A stretch of DNA of 64,000 bases from Ancylostoma caninum (lineage: Eukaryota; Nematoda; Chromadorea; Rhabditida; Ancylostomatidae): assembly GCA_037903475.1 (NCBI GenBank), contig JBAJFG010000080.1, positions 62,001 through 126,000 of the forward strand, in the 5' to 3' direction. Made by a program: the position numbers and the translations under genes. Each line of letters opens with the position of its first letter. Positions within the stretch are counted from its first letter, which is position 1. The notes beneath the pieces are model-generated. The model was not told the DNA's origin. It made no database searches and was given only the letters and a program-made list of their open reading frames with translations. Below are positions 12,801-24,300 of the stretch, in pieces.

Positions 12801-15800
12801 CGCCATACTTAATGCGGAGTATGGTACCCAGCATCGTCGTTGCCAAGCGACCCCGACCACGATGTCTATTGATATGGGCCAGGTATCGCTGCTGATAATC
12901 GATATACATCAGAATCAATACCGCCTGGACGACGTGGACACAGGATACCATGCTCCACGTGGAGTGCAGCGGTGGCCTTCGCCTCAAGGCCTTCTCCCAC
13001 ATAAAACTCACCAATCAGTCCAGTACAAAAATCCGTTGAAATACCTCACATCATACGGATGGTGCACTCCTTGGGTTAGTACAACGATTCTGAACTATCA
13101 TCTCGTGCTTTAGAAAGAATATCTGCTCCGGGGACTACAAAGAAGCGCACCTCTCCTTTGTGTCCATGTTCACTCGTTCGATCATCTGCCTTTCAACGTC
13201 GCCAAAGTAAACATCGCTTCGGATCAGATCGATCGATAATCCAGTAGGGTATTCCAGTTTGTTATCAACAAGGGTTCGGATCTGAAACCACGGAGTTAGG
13301 CTTTCTTTCCGACAAAAGTCCTGAGCTGCCGCGTACATTCTTTCCATCCATGTTTGCGCTGACAATTCTGTGACGACTGCCGTACGACTCGATCCACACC
13401 ATTGCGCCTCGTTGTGGGTGCAGTGCAATTCCTAGAACCCTCAAATCAGTACTGGTGCACTTCCGTTCTTGTGAATATTTCTCAAGGAAAGAGGGAAGAT
13501 TATCCCAATTCCGATGTACTTGTCAGAAAGAAACCTATCCTTAAAGAATGGTGCCGGTGTCCCATGCCCTGACTACATGAAGGTCTCATTCTACTGAATC
13601 CGAAGAACCCTGGCAATGCATACAAGGAAGAGGCCATGAAAGGGAGAAACTCATCCATAACAATCATTTTTGTGAGCATGAGCACCAATCGTAGGTTAGC
13701 TACACCTCTCATGCCAGCGTAGGAGCGAATTTCTCCGATGGATTTCATTAGGAACCAATTAAATTCTCGTAGTCAATTTCCAACTGGTAACTGTCGCATT
13801 TTCAAAGAGATCAGCAGATTTTGTTTGATTTCCATGTGAGTTAAATTGTTCCGCATAAATTTCGTGTGAATCCCGTTCGTTTTCCTGTCTTATTGATCAC
13901 TCTTTCTCCACTAGCTCAAGTTGAAATCACCACGGAGATAACATAGTCTTCAATTCGTTTTACGCTTATGTAAATCCAGAAAATGAGCAATTAGAAGCTG
14001 CAAGACACCTCTGTATTGCTGCTTTTTGCCAGCATCGACTGGATCTGCCGGCTGTCCTTTGACAATCTGACGGCAGAAAAAACCATCTTCGGTACATACG
14101 TTGATTCCTGGGGTTAATGATGGATCTAAAGGGATCGATAAAATCATAGTTGATCATGCTTATAAGATACTTATGCGATCTGGACTCGCTCGCACGCGCC
14201 ACATTACATGGTGCGACAAGAAGACGGTGATATCAGTGAAAGGCAAGGATGAGCAGATAGTCAGAGCGTTAAAGCGCAGTGACAGCTCATGCGGCGCGGC
14301 TGACGAGTCCAGACCACTGGAGTCTTCTTCATACTATTGTCACAAAGACAAACTAAGTGATGTCCTGGAAAACTCACATCGCTGGGTGAAGAAAATATTG
14401 CCACCTATCCAGTCTACAGCCACCTGTCCAACACCGGCGATATTTTCACGGATCACTCGAAGAAGACCCGCAGAAGATACTGCCTAAGTGGTCACCACTT
14501 ACTGGCTATGGTCGCAGATTCAGAGGATCGTGTCCCTATTGCACTCACAATTTCTCCATTCAGGTTCGAGCCGGAGATAGTCAGATAGAGCAGCTGTTCC
14601 TTGTACAGATAGTCTATGGATCGGACCACTCCGAGAGATCCTACGAGTTGGGCTGTCTCGTAACCCGAGGTGGACGTCCGCGAGTCGAACAGTGGCATAG
14701 AACGCACCTTCAACAGGATGTTTCAACTGAAGAAAGGCTCTACGATATGCCTTTGTACCTCATGTCCCAGGGCGACGAATAGCATCCCTTCGTGGTCTCT
14801 GTCGAGCCGACAGGCATGTCCATCTGCGCCGAGGCGATAGCCGGGTGCACAGGCACACTGGTACCTGCGAAAATCTACTTTGACGCCTTGACGGTAGTGT
14901 CCCCGTCACTAGCGAACTTACCCTGCGTGTCGATCCTCACAATAATGTTGACAGCGCTTCGCTTCAGCCGTTTCGCACTCGTTTATTTGTGTGCAGCTAT
15001 GCTCATCGGGGTTGAGGGTCGACCCATGAGGACATGTACAGTGAGAACCGGAAATTATGCAGTATTATTGGTAATAAAGTCTCTCAGCTAGAGATTTACC
15101 TTACCCAATGGGGTGTTGACACAGTTGTATTCGCACGGGATCGTTCTGGTGCGGCATTCATTACAAAGCGGTCCCTCGTCGTCGCCGTCAGGACAGTCGA
15201 TGCTTCCATCGCATGTGCGATTTGTAGCGATACATAGCCTTCCTGAAGAATTTCTACGACTGGTAATTGATCAGCTTCCCTTCACGTTTCTAACAGTTTC
15301 CTCACCTCCACTGCACTTGTGTTCACCCGGATGACAGAGTTCGGTCACAGTTTCCTCCAAGAAGTTATCCACAGAAAGTTCACAGTCCGATTCATCACTG
15401 CCATCCAAGCAATCGGGCTCTCCATCACAGACCCAGTGCTTCGGGAAGCACGCCATGTGATCAGCGCACAAAATCATGCCAGGGTCGCACGAGGTGAGTT
15501 CATGGCTATGCCGTGGATCAGCGCGGCTACTTCGTGTGCAATTTCTCTCGTCATCGCCAAGGGGACAATCCTGAAATGAGGGCATCATCTCCACGTTAAC
15601 AAGTGACTCTAGCTCTGGAGACCCACGCAACGCGTCACACTTCTCTGCGACGCGGCTAGCTTTGGGCAAGGAGCGAGAGGGCGAGTATTGATCGGGGGTG
15701 CGGTGGACAGCCACGGGATTGCATGAGATACGTTCCCCACCGCGGCCGCGGGGGGCTAGAGCATAGACAGGGGGGTAGTGGGTGCAGGCAGTACAGGGAC

Positions 15801-18800
15801 CCGTTAGCAATTGGAGACGCAGAGAGCGAGAGGACTTCCGGTGCGCGGAAAGCTCTGGTCGTGGTTGGGGAACGTATCTCGTGCAACCCAGTCAGGGCGT
15901 CGCACAGTGCCGGAGTATACTGCACCGCGCGGACCTCGACTTATGGGGTTACCCTTTGGATGTCTGGGTGAATGCGTTTCGTACCTCTTCTCCATCGCAG
16001 ACGTATGCTCGCGCTACACACGGACCATGAGAACAGTGGAACATGTGGTCTGGACAATCCATCATTGATGGGCTGGAAAAAAACGGTGAAGAATATCAGA
16101 CACTACACGGGCTATAATTAACTTAGATGATTCTACAACAACTCAGGCAATCGTCGGGGTTGACTGCAGCTGGACCCCAAATCGCTGAGCGCTCACTCCC
16201 CCCCCCCCAACATATCGCAGACTTCCCCCTCACGTGTCCCGGCGGACGCTCCGCCCACGTGCTCTCGCGGCTATCCCCGATCCCGCAAAGGGATGCCGCT
16301 TCTTCACACCTGTTCAGATGGCAAACTTTGAGCAGAGTACGTGTGCTTTCAAGCAGATTTCGCTTATTTTTCTCCATAACACTTCCCCATTTCGCCCAAA
16401 AAATACACGTTAATCTCCAGAAAATAAGCGAAATATGCTTGATTTTACAAGAATTGCACCCGAAAATTAAGTGAAATCTGCAGGAATGTTCGAAGTTCTA
16501 TTCTCAGGACAGCCCAGGCAGTAACACCGCCGTGAGGTCGTAACAAAAATATTGCCCATGGAAGAGCAAGCATTTTGCGTTTTGAGTATTGTACACACTA
16601 AAATCCAAGTCCAGTCCTTAGACTGCGTTGAAGACCTTCATCAGTACATCCAGCTGACGTGCGCAATACATTAAGATGGTGAATTTTCCTTAATTCAACA
16701 TGGAATAGTTCAATGGCAGCACGTCTGGGTGCATGAGCAACACGTTCTGCTCAAGCAGAACGTCTATATCCATTCTCCCAACTCAAAAATTGGGCGGGGC
16801 GATGGAGCGCCAATCACAATTGCACTTCTCCGCGGCAATGAGCGCCGCACTACCTACGCGGCGCGGGCTCGAGCGACGCTGCTCCCGACATCCACTGCGC
16901 TCAGCTGCGTCGCCTCGGTGGCGCGGTACTTCAGGGCGCGGAGATCGTCTCCTGTATAGGGCAATTCATACTGGATGCGTGCGACTGACGCGCGTTTGCC
17001 TATATTATAAAGAATAGCGCCCAGTCACATCGCAGTCGCAGCTCATTCGCACGCGTTTACGGCCTCGCGACGGCCGCGCACTCTTTTCATTGAGAATGTA
17101 CAGTGGACGGCAATGGCGGTGGCCCATCTGCGGCCTCGAGAACGACACAGCGCGACCGCGCCGCGCGCGCCGAGATCGGTGCCGACCGTCGCCAGAGTGC
17201 TATTTCTAGGCTCTTTTCTTTCTGATTTGGTCGAGAATCCTTAAAATCGGGTAGAAACACTATAGGAACGGTAGAAATAGCAGCAGAAAACTCGGTTACA
17301 GCGTGCGCGGCGCGGTCGCGCGGCGTCCTTGTCGAGGCCGTGGATGGGCCACTGTCATTGCCGTCCACTGTACATGCCGGTTGACCGGTTTCATAAAATT
17401 TCCCCGCAAATGGATGCGTGCTAGTGATGCGCGACTGACGCACGCTGCTAGTATAAATTGCCCTTATATCGTGCATTTAGAGAAGATCAGCCAGATTTGG
17501 ATTTGTTTTCGATAAACTTCTTGTAGATAGTTCACGGTCATGATTATTCTGATTCACACGCGATGTCCTCTCATTCACCGCTTCGCAAGCTTGCAACAAC
17601 AGTCCCCAAGTCCAGTCGTCTTTGAACCTCGGCATGGTATATCAGTATAAAACATAGTTTTGTAACCGAACACGAGGTTGTTAGTGAACATTTCATTGGC
17701 CATTTACTGGCCAATAAAAGGTTCACTAATAACCTTGTGTTCAGCTACAACACTATATTTCATGCTCGTAACAACAGTTTTGCCGCAGTACAGTGCGGAC
17801 TCTGACGGGTCGTACCCGATGTTCTAACCAGTTGAGATAGTTGTAACATGTGTCAAAGCGTTAGAATCGTGGTAAAACTGCGTCGCGTCGCCGTGGCACT
17901 GCTCCGCGTCGGAAGGCGGTGCATAGGTGTGCACCATGTGTGAATCAGAATGGCAATGAGTAAACACCGACGAAATTCATGCACAGCTGCAATAAGTTCA
18001 AGGTAAATTCTGTGGTGTGCGCGCAAATTCTGGCCAAATTCCGCATTTTCTTGCCGGATTTTTCAAAATTCATCTCGGAATACAAGAGGAAATGGCCAAC
18101 TCGTCGAGATAAGGTAATAACAAATCCATATTTGTTCCGAGTTTTTACCAGAAGAAAAAAACTTTTATATAGCTGGGTAGCAAGTTTCAGCCTTTTTACA
18201 GCGAGTTAAACAAGTCCCATAATAACCGCCCCGGGAACATGCTTTATTTGGCTTCAAGAATCCATGGATATCCGGATAAATCATTGGCTTAATTTGATGC
18301 CAATTCCTTGGCAACTGTGACTGGCACTCTGTTATGAGTGCACTACAATCTAATGTAGAACTCTTGAACTATTTTCTCAGCACCAGGGAGTTACTATGAA
18401 GTTTTCTGACATACTGCACATATATTTTTTCTCACAGGACGACAGATTCACTTTAAAATCATGCACTGAGGTCAGTTACTATTTCATCACAAAATGCCGC
18501 CCCGCACCACACACGCGATGCGGCAGACCAGTTGGGTGCTGAGGTTGTCAGGCGTTGCCGGACTTTTTGTTTATGTTTTCATCCAAGCATTCCAAAATAA
18601 AAACAAAGAGGCAAAGGAAACGGGTGGCGGTTACGACGTATCACTCGTCTGCCGTGCCGCGTAGGTGATGCGGCACGGAAGACGAGTGATTGACATATGG
18701 CGACCTTGAGGTGGAAGGAACAAATTGATACTTATAGAGAACTCCAAGCGGCCGTGTGCAAAGGGCGGGACGCGGCGCGGCTCTCTCGGGCAGAGAAACA

Positions 18801-19730
18801 GGGTCTCTGTATGCTGGCTCTGGTTGTCTGCTTCTGCCAGCAGCAGCAGCAGAGAACTCGAGTGCTTTGCCACGCCGCGGTCCCGTCCCTTGCATACGGC
18901 CGTTCGAAGTGCCCTGTAAGTTGTGAAATGCTGCTCACCTTGCCGCCTTTCCAGCTGCTCCGAAACTGCCTGGATAATCACATCCTTTTTCGTCTTCGCC
19001 TCCTGGGCAGTCTATTTCACCGTCGCACTTGAATTTGCCCGAAACGCAATCACCCGATCGACAGATAAAATTTCCTTCAGGGCACGAGTGCAGGTACGAG
19101 CAATGTGATTCATCCTGAAACGTTAGAGATTTTGTCTGAACTTGCACAGACCGGAAGGAGCCCCTACCAAGCCGTTTTTGCAATCCTTCAAGCCATCACA
19201 GAGCCATTCGAGTGGAATACATCGATGAGGGTCACCAGTTGTTTGACAGTCGAATTGAGTTGAATTGTTGCAGGTTAGAGTTGTGGGAAGTGCCTTAGAG
19301 AAATAGAGTATGTTTCCTTATTCACATATACATTGCCGATGGAAAAATTACATGTAATTTCTCAAAACTATTGATTATTCAAGTATTGCATACTTCTACT
19401 ATGAATACCAAGTACAGCTGCAGGAAACTCCAAATGATTACGTGAAAGGGGCGGGGCCGCAGCGAGGCGTGGCACTCGGGTTGCCTGCTGCTGGCAGAAG
19501 CAGACAACCGGAGCCACACGCAGAACCCCTGTGTCTTTGCCCATGAGAGCCGCGCCACGACCCCGCCTTTTGCACACTGCCGTTTGGAGTTTCCTGAGAA
19601 ATCTCGTTACATTACCACTTTAACATATATCTTTGTTTACTCGTAAGTACTAAACTACTTTAATCACTGTTCTCACCTGAATCCATGTAAAAAGCACGAA
19701 AAATAACAGTACACAGCAGGTATTTGGCAT
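9680..19730 (-). CDS. LDL-receptor-like endocytic receptor (LDLa/EGF/YWTD)
   Basis: Single-pass receptor expected to bind lipoprotein or yolk-type ligands. Exons, 5' to 3': 19677-19730, 19168-19293, 18939-19114, 15985-16072, 15306-15570, 15105-15242, 14759-14874, 14549-14707, 14378-14483, 14009-14125, 13337-13431, 13151-13281, 13012-13089, one unresolved, 12373-12573, 12198-12322, 11954-12130, 9889-10017, 9680-9827. Resolved phases agree. Order: signal peptide ([18 protein letters not shown], residues 1-18), five LDLa modules (about 25-262, with CDG..DC..G.DE cores), EGF ([16 protein letters not shown]), six-blade propeller ([36 protein letters not shown]), EGF ([15 protein letters not shown]), EGF (CLNGGQCQD), membrane helix ([20 protein letters not shown]), cytosolic tail with FTNPLF. 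Length is about 865 residues, the size of a VLDLR-type receptor rather than a giant LRP. An AG just 5' of the ATG could take a spliced leader. Confidence 0.9.
10018..11592. other. Intron of LDLR-like gene, repeat-rich
   Basis: First part of the roughly 1.9 kb intron between the tail exons 9889-10017 and 11954-12130. It holds a poly-C tract (10735-10747), a 16-bp direct duplication (AGAAGGCTTCAAAAACC twice, about 11325-11358) and short open frames on both strands with no family signature. Phases of the flanking exons close without any extra exon. Confidence 0.55.
11593..11946 (+). repeat. Dispersed repeat family A, copy 2 (in LDLR-like intron)
   Basis: Second, longer copy of the repeat at 8183-8526, in the same orientation; a third, inverted partial copy lies near 47829-48035. 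Its right end CCCCTGCCTTTAAGG sits seven bases from the exon carrying the membrane helix. The 181-codon minus-strand frame 11333-11878 is created largely by this repeat and is not a gene. Confidence 0.75.
12574..13011 (-). other. Unresolved propeller exon region of the LDLR-like gene
   Basis: The exon 13012-13089 leaves in phase 2 after the Trp of YWTDW, and 12373-12573 enters in phase 0, so at least one exon (last propeller blade, perhaps 150-180 nt) must lie here. The minus strand at about 12820-12890 reads [19 protein letters not shown], which looks like the end of a YWTD module, but no donor and acceptor pair fits both phases. Either I missed a non-consensus splice site, or the assembly or gene has a frameshift. 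Confidence 0.5.
14101..14487 (+). other. Antisense open frame, not annotated as a gene
   Basis: A 128-codon plus-strand open frame lies opposite two well-supported propeller exons (14378-14483 and 14009-14125) and the intron between them. It has no domain. It is listed so that a reader does not promote it to a gene. Confidence 0.7.
15660..15950. repeat. Imperfect inverted repeat in LDLR-like intron
   Basis: The block GCATGAGATACGTTCCCCAC (about 15722) is matched in reverse complement by GGTTGGGGAACGTATCTCGTG (about 15861), with weaker pairing outwards over about 290 bases. A related single arm occurs at 30985-31045 (GGACTTGCGATGCGCGGCAG then CGTATCTCGTGTAACC). The 89- and 82-codon frames here are repeat sequence. 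Confidence 0.65.
16073..16958. other. LDLR-like intron, unassigned
   Basis: First part of the 2.9 kb intron upstream of exon 15985-16072. It contains a poly-C tract (16196-16208) and a direct repeat of TTCTGCTCAAGCAGAACGT-type palindrome near 16745-16762 (ACGTTCTGCTCAAGCAGAACGT). No exon is needed here by phase. Confidence 0.5.
16959..17463. mobile_element. MITE family B, copy 1, interrupted by a second element
   Basis: The ends are inverted: GGGCAATTCATACTGGATGC on the left and the reverse complement of GCTAGTATAAATTGCCC on the right, with repeated GTGCGACTGA/TCAGTCGCAC motifs inside. Two uninterrupted relatives lie at 24433-24660 and 41458-41690 (both in the opposite orientation). Alignment with the 41.5 kb copy is continuous once 17101-17370 plus one TA is removed. 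Non-coding; sits in an LDLR-like intron. Confidence 0.85.
17101..17370. mobile_element. Tc1/mariner-type MITE (family C) nested in family B
   Basis: The inverted ends are CAGTGGACGGCAATGGCGGT and the reverse complement of CCATTGCCGTCCACTG-like sequence (actual right end CATTGCCGTCCACTG), flanked by TA at 17099-17100 and 17371-17372. The uninterrupted relative at 41.5 kb reads GATGTACATGCC across the site, where a single TA stands, so the TA was duplicated. A CAGTG terminus and TA duplication are typical of Tc1/mariner mobilisation. A second copy is at 61088-61356. No transposase gene is present. Confidence 0.85.
17464..18639. other. LDLR-like intron, unassigned
   Basis: Contains a local inverted repeat around 17660-17760: the phrase ACGAGGTTGTTAGTGAACAT is partly complementary to GGTTCACTAATAACCTTGTG, and TTGGCCATTTACTGGCCAA forms its apex. 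No exon or domain is seen. Confidence 0.5.
18640..18690. repeat. Hairpin, 21-nt arms
   Basis: ATCACTCGTCTGCCGTGCCG at 18640 onward pairs with CGGCACGGAAGACGAGTGAT ending at 18690 with one mismatch and a nine-base loop. It is intronic in the LDLR-like gene. It is probably the tip of a foldback element rather than a regulatory RNA. Confidence 0.75.
18736..18917. mobile_element. MITE family D, copy 1
   Basis: About 180 bp with inverted ends related to GGAACTCCAAACGGCCGTG and a GGGGCGGGACC block, and a centre containing TGGTTGTCTGCTTCTGCCAG. Close relatives lie at 19421-19596 and 21164-21337. It ends 21 bp from the exon 18939-19114. Non-coding; the open frames on both strands over it are spurious. 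Confidence 0.8.
19421..19596. mobile_element. MITE family D, copy 2 (first LDLR-like intron)
   Basis: Ends CAGGAAACTCCAAATGATTA and the inverse of GCCGTTTGGAGTTTCCTG. The centre CTGGCAGAAGCAGACAACCG is the reverse complement of the centre of copies 1 and 3, so this copy lies in the other orientation. It sits between the signal-peptide exon and the first LDLa exon. Confidence 0.8.
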
Positions 19731-21163
19731 GACACTCCACTATTGGTAGAGCAACGGAAAGGATGAGGCACGCCAATAAATGCCGAGAACATTCTATTGG
19801 GGTACTGATTGTTGCAGTCACGCAAACGGGAGTGACACGTGGTTTTTTGTGGAGAATTTCTCAGAAATCGCAGTTGTTCATAAAATATGAATAGTTTTTA
19901 CTTGCTCTTCACCTGAGTGAGAGTTTTGAGGGTTTTTGACAGGAATTCTATTACTGAGAACTTTTTGACTGAAGCCCTCAGCTGCTGTTCGGAGGGCATA
20001 CACGGGCGAATGAATTGAAGCCACAGGACTAGCAGGGTTAATGTGCCAATTCTGTGGAAGAGTTAAGGAAGTACAAGCAAAAACGAGTGGAGGTTTCCGG
20101 AAATTTTTAAATCCTATTTCAAATTGCAGGATGAACGGAAGGGATCGATAGCGGGCAAAACGCAGTAGTTCTCTTAGGATGTCATGGTCAAAAAAAGTAA
20201 AATCGAATACCAAAACACTTTCCAACGCAACATTTGTGATTAAGAAAATTAACTTACTGTAAGACTAGTAACAACAGCTACTGCAATGTTCTCAGTAGTA
20301 AGTAGAACAAGTGTAGTAATGAAAAAGCCGCAAATTATCTTATAAAAATCAAAGAGGCACAGTGAAATGGGTCGACTGAAGAGCTTATGGTAAGAACTAA
20401 CCTGTCCAAGGTTAAGGTAAGGTAAGAAATAACCAGCCTGTACTATATTAAGGTAAACTAAGAACTGACTAACCTGTACTAAGTGTAGTCCTAGTAAGAA
20501 AATTATAGGCGATGTCGTCATCGAGGTGAGTAGAGAGGATTAGAAAGCGGCAATGGCGTCGAGATACCCCCACTGTGGTCGGATCTTCCCGCCTGTAGAT
20601 CTAATTGATTGCCCAGGGATCACCATTAGACATTAGGGATGACTCCAGAAGGGAATTGGACCAAAGGAGAGGCAGGGGCCTGGTTCAGAGAGTTTGTAGT
20701 TCAAAGCCCTGACCACTTATAGGGGAATTTGATTCTAATTAATTCCAATTTAAGTATAATGTCACGCATCGAACACTATTGGGGTCACGAGTGTCCACCG
20801 CTCGTGAACTTCAGTTTCCGCCCACAGAGCAAGGCATGCTCACCTATTGCTGGACGCCTGTCAGTTGGTTACAAAAAAATTTTTAGGAGAAGAAACCAGT
20901 TTGAGAAGTGGACTAGGGATTATCAACGATGTGAAGCGTTAACGCTCTGACTAGAACAATTTATTGCTTACCTGTTATATTAATGAAAGAGTTTGCTAGC
21001 GGTGCAAAGTCTATCCAGGGAAGTAAATCGTAAGGGGTAGGAATCTTTTTCAATTGTCGGCGTCTCTTCTGTATACTAGTTCTATACATACCTCAGTACA
21101 CTACTGCTACTACACTCTTCCCTATATGCTGGCTGGAAGAAGTATCGGCCCTGTAAGATAATA
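19731..21163. other. Upstream flank of the LDLR-like gene
   Basis: The promoter of the LDLR-like gene should lie here, but no defined element can be read. A short irregular tandem array at about 20396-20486 repeats AAGAACTAACCTGT or AAGAAATAACCAGCCTGT units. Minus-strand open frames (19878-20225, 20249-20521) have no signature; the second one runs through that array. Confidence 0.5.
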
Positions 21164-21337
21164 CAGGGAACTCCAAACGACCATGTGCAAGGGGCGGGGA
21201 CGCCGCGCGGCTCTGTTTGACATAGACGCAGAGATTCTGCATGGTGCTCTAGTTGTCTGCTTCTGCCAGTAGCAGAAAACTGGAAAGCCACGCCGCGCTC
21301 GGTCCCGCCCCTTGCACACGGCCGTTTGGAGTTCCCT
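21164..21337. mobile_element. MITE family D, copy 3, best-preserved ends
   Basis: Inverted ends CAGGGAACTCCAAACGACCA and the inverse of GGCCGTTTGGAGTTCCCT are almost complete, with GGGGCGGGGAC and GGTCCCGCCCC just inside. Together with copies 1 and 2 it defines a family of about 175-180 bp clustered at the 5' end of the LDLR-like gene. Confidence 0.85.
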
Positions 21338-24300
21338 TTGCAATGATCTGTTTTACGTTAGCGAGGTGAGCACTGCTACAACATCCTATGGAAATTGTGC
21401 AATACCTTTAGGGGCTGGAGCAGTTCTGGATGAGATGTTTTGACAGCGGCACCATCACCATATAGTTCCAGAAGTTTCTAGGATCAAGATTCCACCGATA
21501 GGATACCTCTTCGAAGGGCAAAACACCCTTCCACAGGGGCTGATCTTTGAACAGCAGTTGTCCTTACATGACCAAACGACTCGAATTCACCTGCGACGCT
21601 CCATCGGCGCTATGCCACTGTCGCTCACTCCCATTTTATCTAGTTATGCTGATTTTTAAGTTTCCTGTGGAATTTTCTTCCGGAAGAGCAATGTATTACG
21701 ATAAGATATCTAGACAATCTTTCAGCTGTCACTGAAGGTTGAAGTAAAATTCCAGATAACCTTTAAATAATCTTAGGTTGGTCGAAAATTCTTGCCCAAG
21801 GTTTTCAAAAATTCCTTTTATCAGGAAATTCAACTGAAAGATGTGTGTGACCTACACGTGATGTTATGATAAAAACAAAAAAAGACCAAAATCCTGGACA
21901 GGACTTTTCGACCAACTTAGTACATAGTAAGTTATCCGTCCCTGGCTCCAATGAATATCCATGATTATCGGCGACTAACGGAGCTATTCGTGAAATTTAC
22001 ACGATTATTTTCAAGGTTTCCCTTCTCACGGGAACATTTATTGCTGGAATTCTAGACACCTGTGAATGTGTTACATATTCCAGAAAGATTTTTCCAATAC
22101 CCTCAAGCACGTGGGAGTTAGCGCCTTGGCAACCGGAATCCAATTCTACTCTACAGTTGTTATGAGGCCATAATATTGAGTAACAGCTGCCGAACAGGGC
22201 AGGCGCTCGACTGTTGTTTTTCCTGATTTTTTTTGGAATCACCACTAAAGTATTAGTGTAAGCCTTTGTGATGGCTCCTAGACACTCTCTCAAGTTTTTT
22301 TTTTCTGAACAGAAGGTAGTACAAGTGTGTAGTGAAGTAGAAGTATGCTGGTGTATTCTAAGGCCAAAGAATGATTCATCCGTTCTGCTCAGAAAATCCT
22401 GAACCTACGGAACTCTAGTACGCAATGTACGTAAGAACCGTATTCTTTATACATGCGTGTCTGCCCCCTTAGAACGGAAGAAAGGACCTCAACACCTAAG
22501 GCATCAATAAGTTTAGTTCAGTCCAGCAATTTCTCCGTCGCAGCATCTGATAAGAAACAAGATTTGGGTGGATATCCATGATATATAGATATAGATATCC
22601 ATAAATTGCTATTATTCTTGCTCGTGATATCTATGTGACATCATCATTAATTTTAACCACCAAACATGCAAAACATTCACCATAGTAGTGTACGGAACAT
22701 GTCAGTGTGAGACTTTTTTCCCATGCTGAAGAACCGGAAAAATAAGAAGCAGTATTTGCAATTGTATAATCCCCTCTATATAATAAGCGGTCCTCCGTAT
22801 TCGGGCTATTTTCTTTGTTTTCACGTGTGCTGGTGCAATCGCACGTGAGGTCCGTGGTCTCGCTAACATACGCATCTTAAAATAGGTAAAAATTCAAAAA
22901 AATTCGAAGACTCAGCCAATAATTTGCAGACGGATTCGATCAGTCGAATCATTGAGGAAGAGAAAATCTTACCGCCATATCCTATTTTTCATCCAGAGCT
23001 GTACTCCAGTTTCTGGCTTAATCAAACTCGAATATGAATACATACATCTGGTAGTAGGGTATTCGGCAATAACCATGGTTATTCACCAGCAAATCCAAGT
23101 GGACATTGTTTCTGTCACCAGATTTAGGGCATTTTACTCTGGGATCTCATCACATCGATCATGAACTTCGCTCTATTAGCATATTCATGCGTCTGGCCGT
23201 AGTCTTTGCTCTGATACTTCCGCACTTGTATGTCCAGATGTGTAAATTTGGTCTCCAAGATCTATTCGTCAGAAGTTCTTGGGGAAAGGTTCTTCACCTG
23301 GCAAACCACTTGTAAATTCTTTGTCCTTGAAAGTTCTGATGGTCTGGTTATGCTCGGTTGAAATAGTTTGCTTAAGTCAGTTCAACAAATAACAAATATA
23401 TTTCAGCAGATTAACCTTGCATGCCACTTTTGTTTCTTCTGAGTATGGCAACGCAAAGGATGTAGTCTGTAAATAAGCAAATTTTAACATCGATAACCTC
23501 TTTAGAACTACTTTGTACATGAGAAGACCTCTGCTGTGCAAGTTTCTTAATACTTAAACATTTTCTTTTTCCATTAGGTGTTCATTCTTTCTAATATTCC
23601 GAGCCCTGAAAAGAAGTGAGATGAAGGTCTCAGACATAGACTGGTTTCCTTTTTTCATGGAAGGGATAGTTATTTCTTTTTTTCATGTAAGGGGTAGTCA
23701 TTTCCAAAAATCTCTAGAAATGCCAAGAGCTTTCTTTGATTTTAAGTTCACAATCAGAAATTTCGAAATTCTCTGATAAAATACATATACATACTTCTCG
23801 TCATATAATTTTCGCTGCTGGCTATATAGCTCTTTCCTTACCCATTCTTTCACTTCAAGACTGTACCCTAACTTATCGTCGAATTCTGCTTTTTTTTTTC
23901 TAGCGCAATGCTGCATTCAAAGGCACTCCAGTTGCTTTGGTATTATGAATTTTGTCGTTCCTTGGTTGCTGCAGCAACTGGTGTTTTTGTATTTAGGCAT
24001 AGGTTCGATTATGGTTGTCGATGGCTGTACTATGGACTACAGTGAAATGAGTGGAATAGGCAGAGCAAGAAATTGCTCGGCGGAACCGCTCTCACCGTAC
24101 TCGTTCTAGGCATTATGGGAGTATGAGAAAGTACAACAGGGGGGTGGATCTTAGGCTGCAAGTGGCTGTTCGCATCGGAATACTGTAGCTTCTCTATAGG
24201 AACGTACTCGCCGTTCCACGTACAGGTTGATACCTTCATTTACGCCTACGTCAATCGTACTGTGAGTAGCGTCTCTCACGGCTAATCTAATCCATACCTT

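Noticed and set aside
15579..15810. N-terminal half of a 179-codon minus frame upstream of an LDLa exon
   Set aside because: The real exon begins at 15570 after CATTTCAG and its LDLa module continues from exon 15985-16072 in phase; the upstream part is an inverted repeat.
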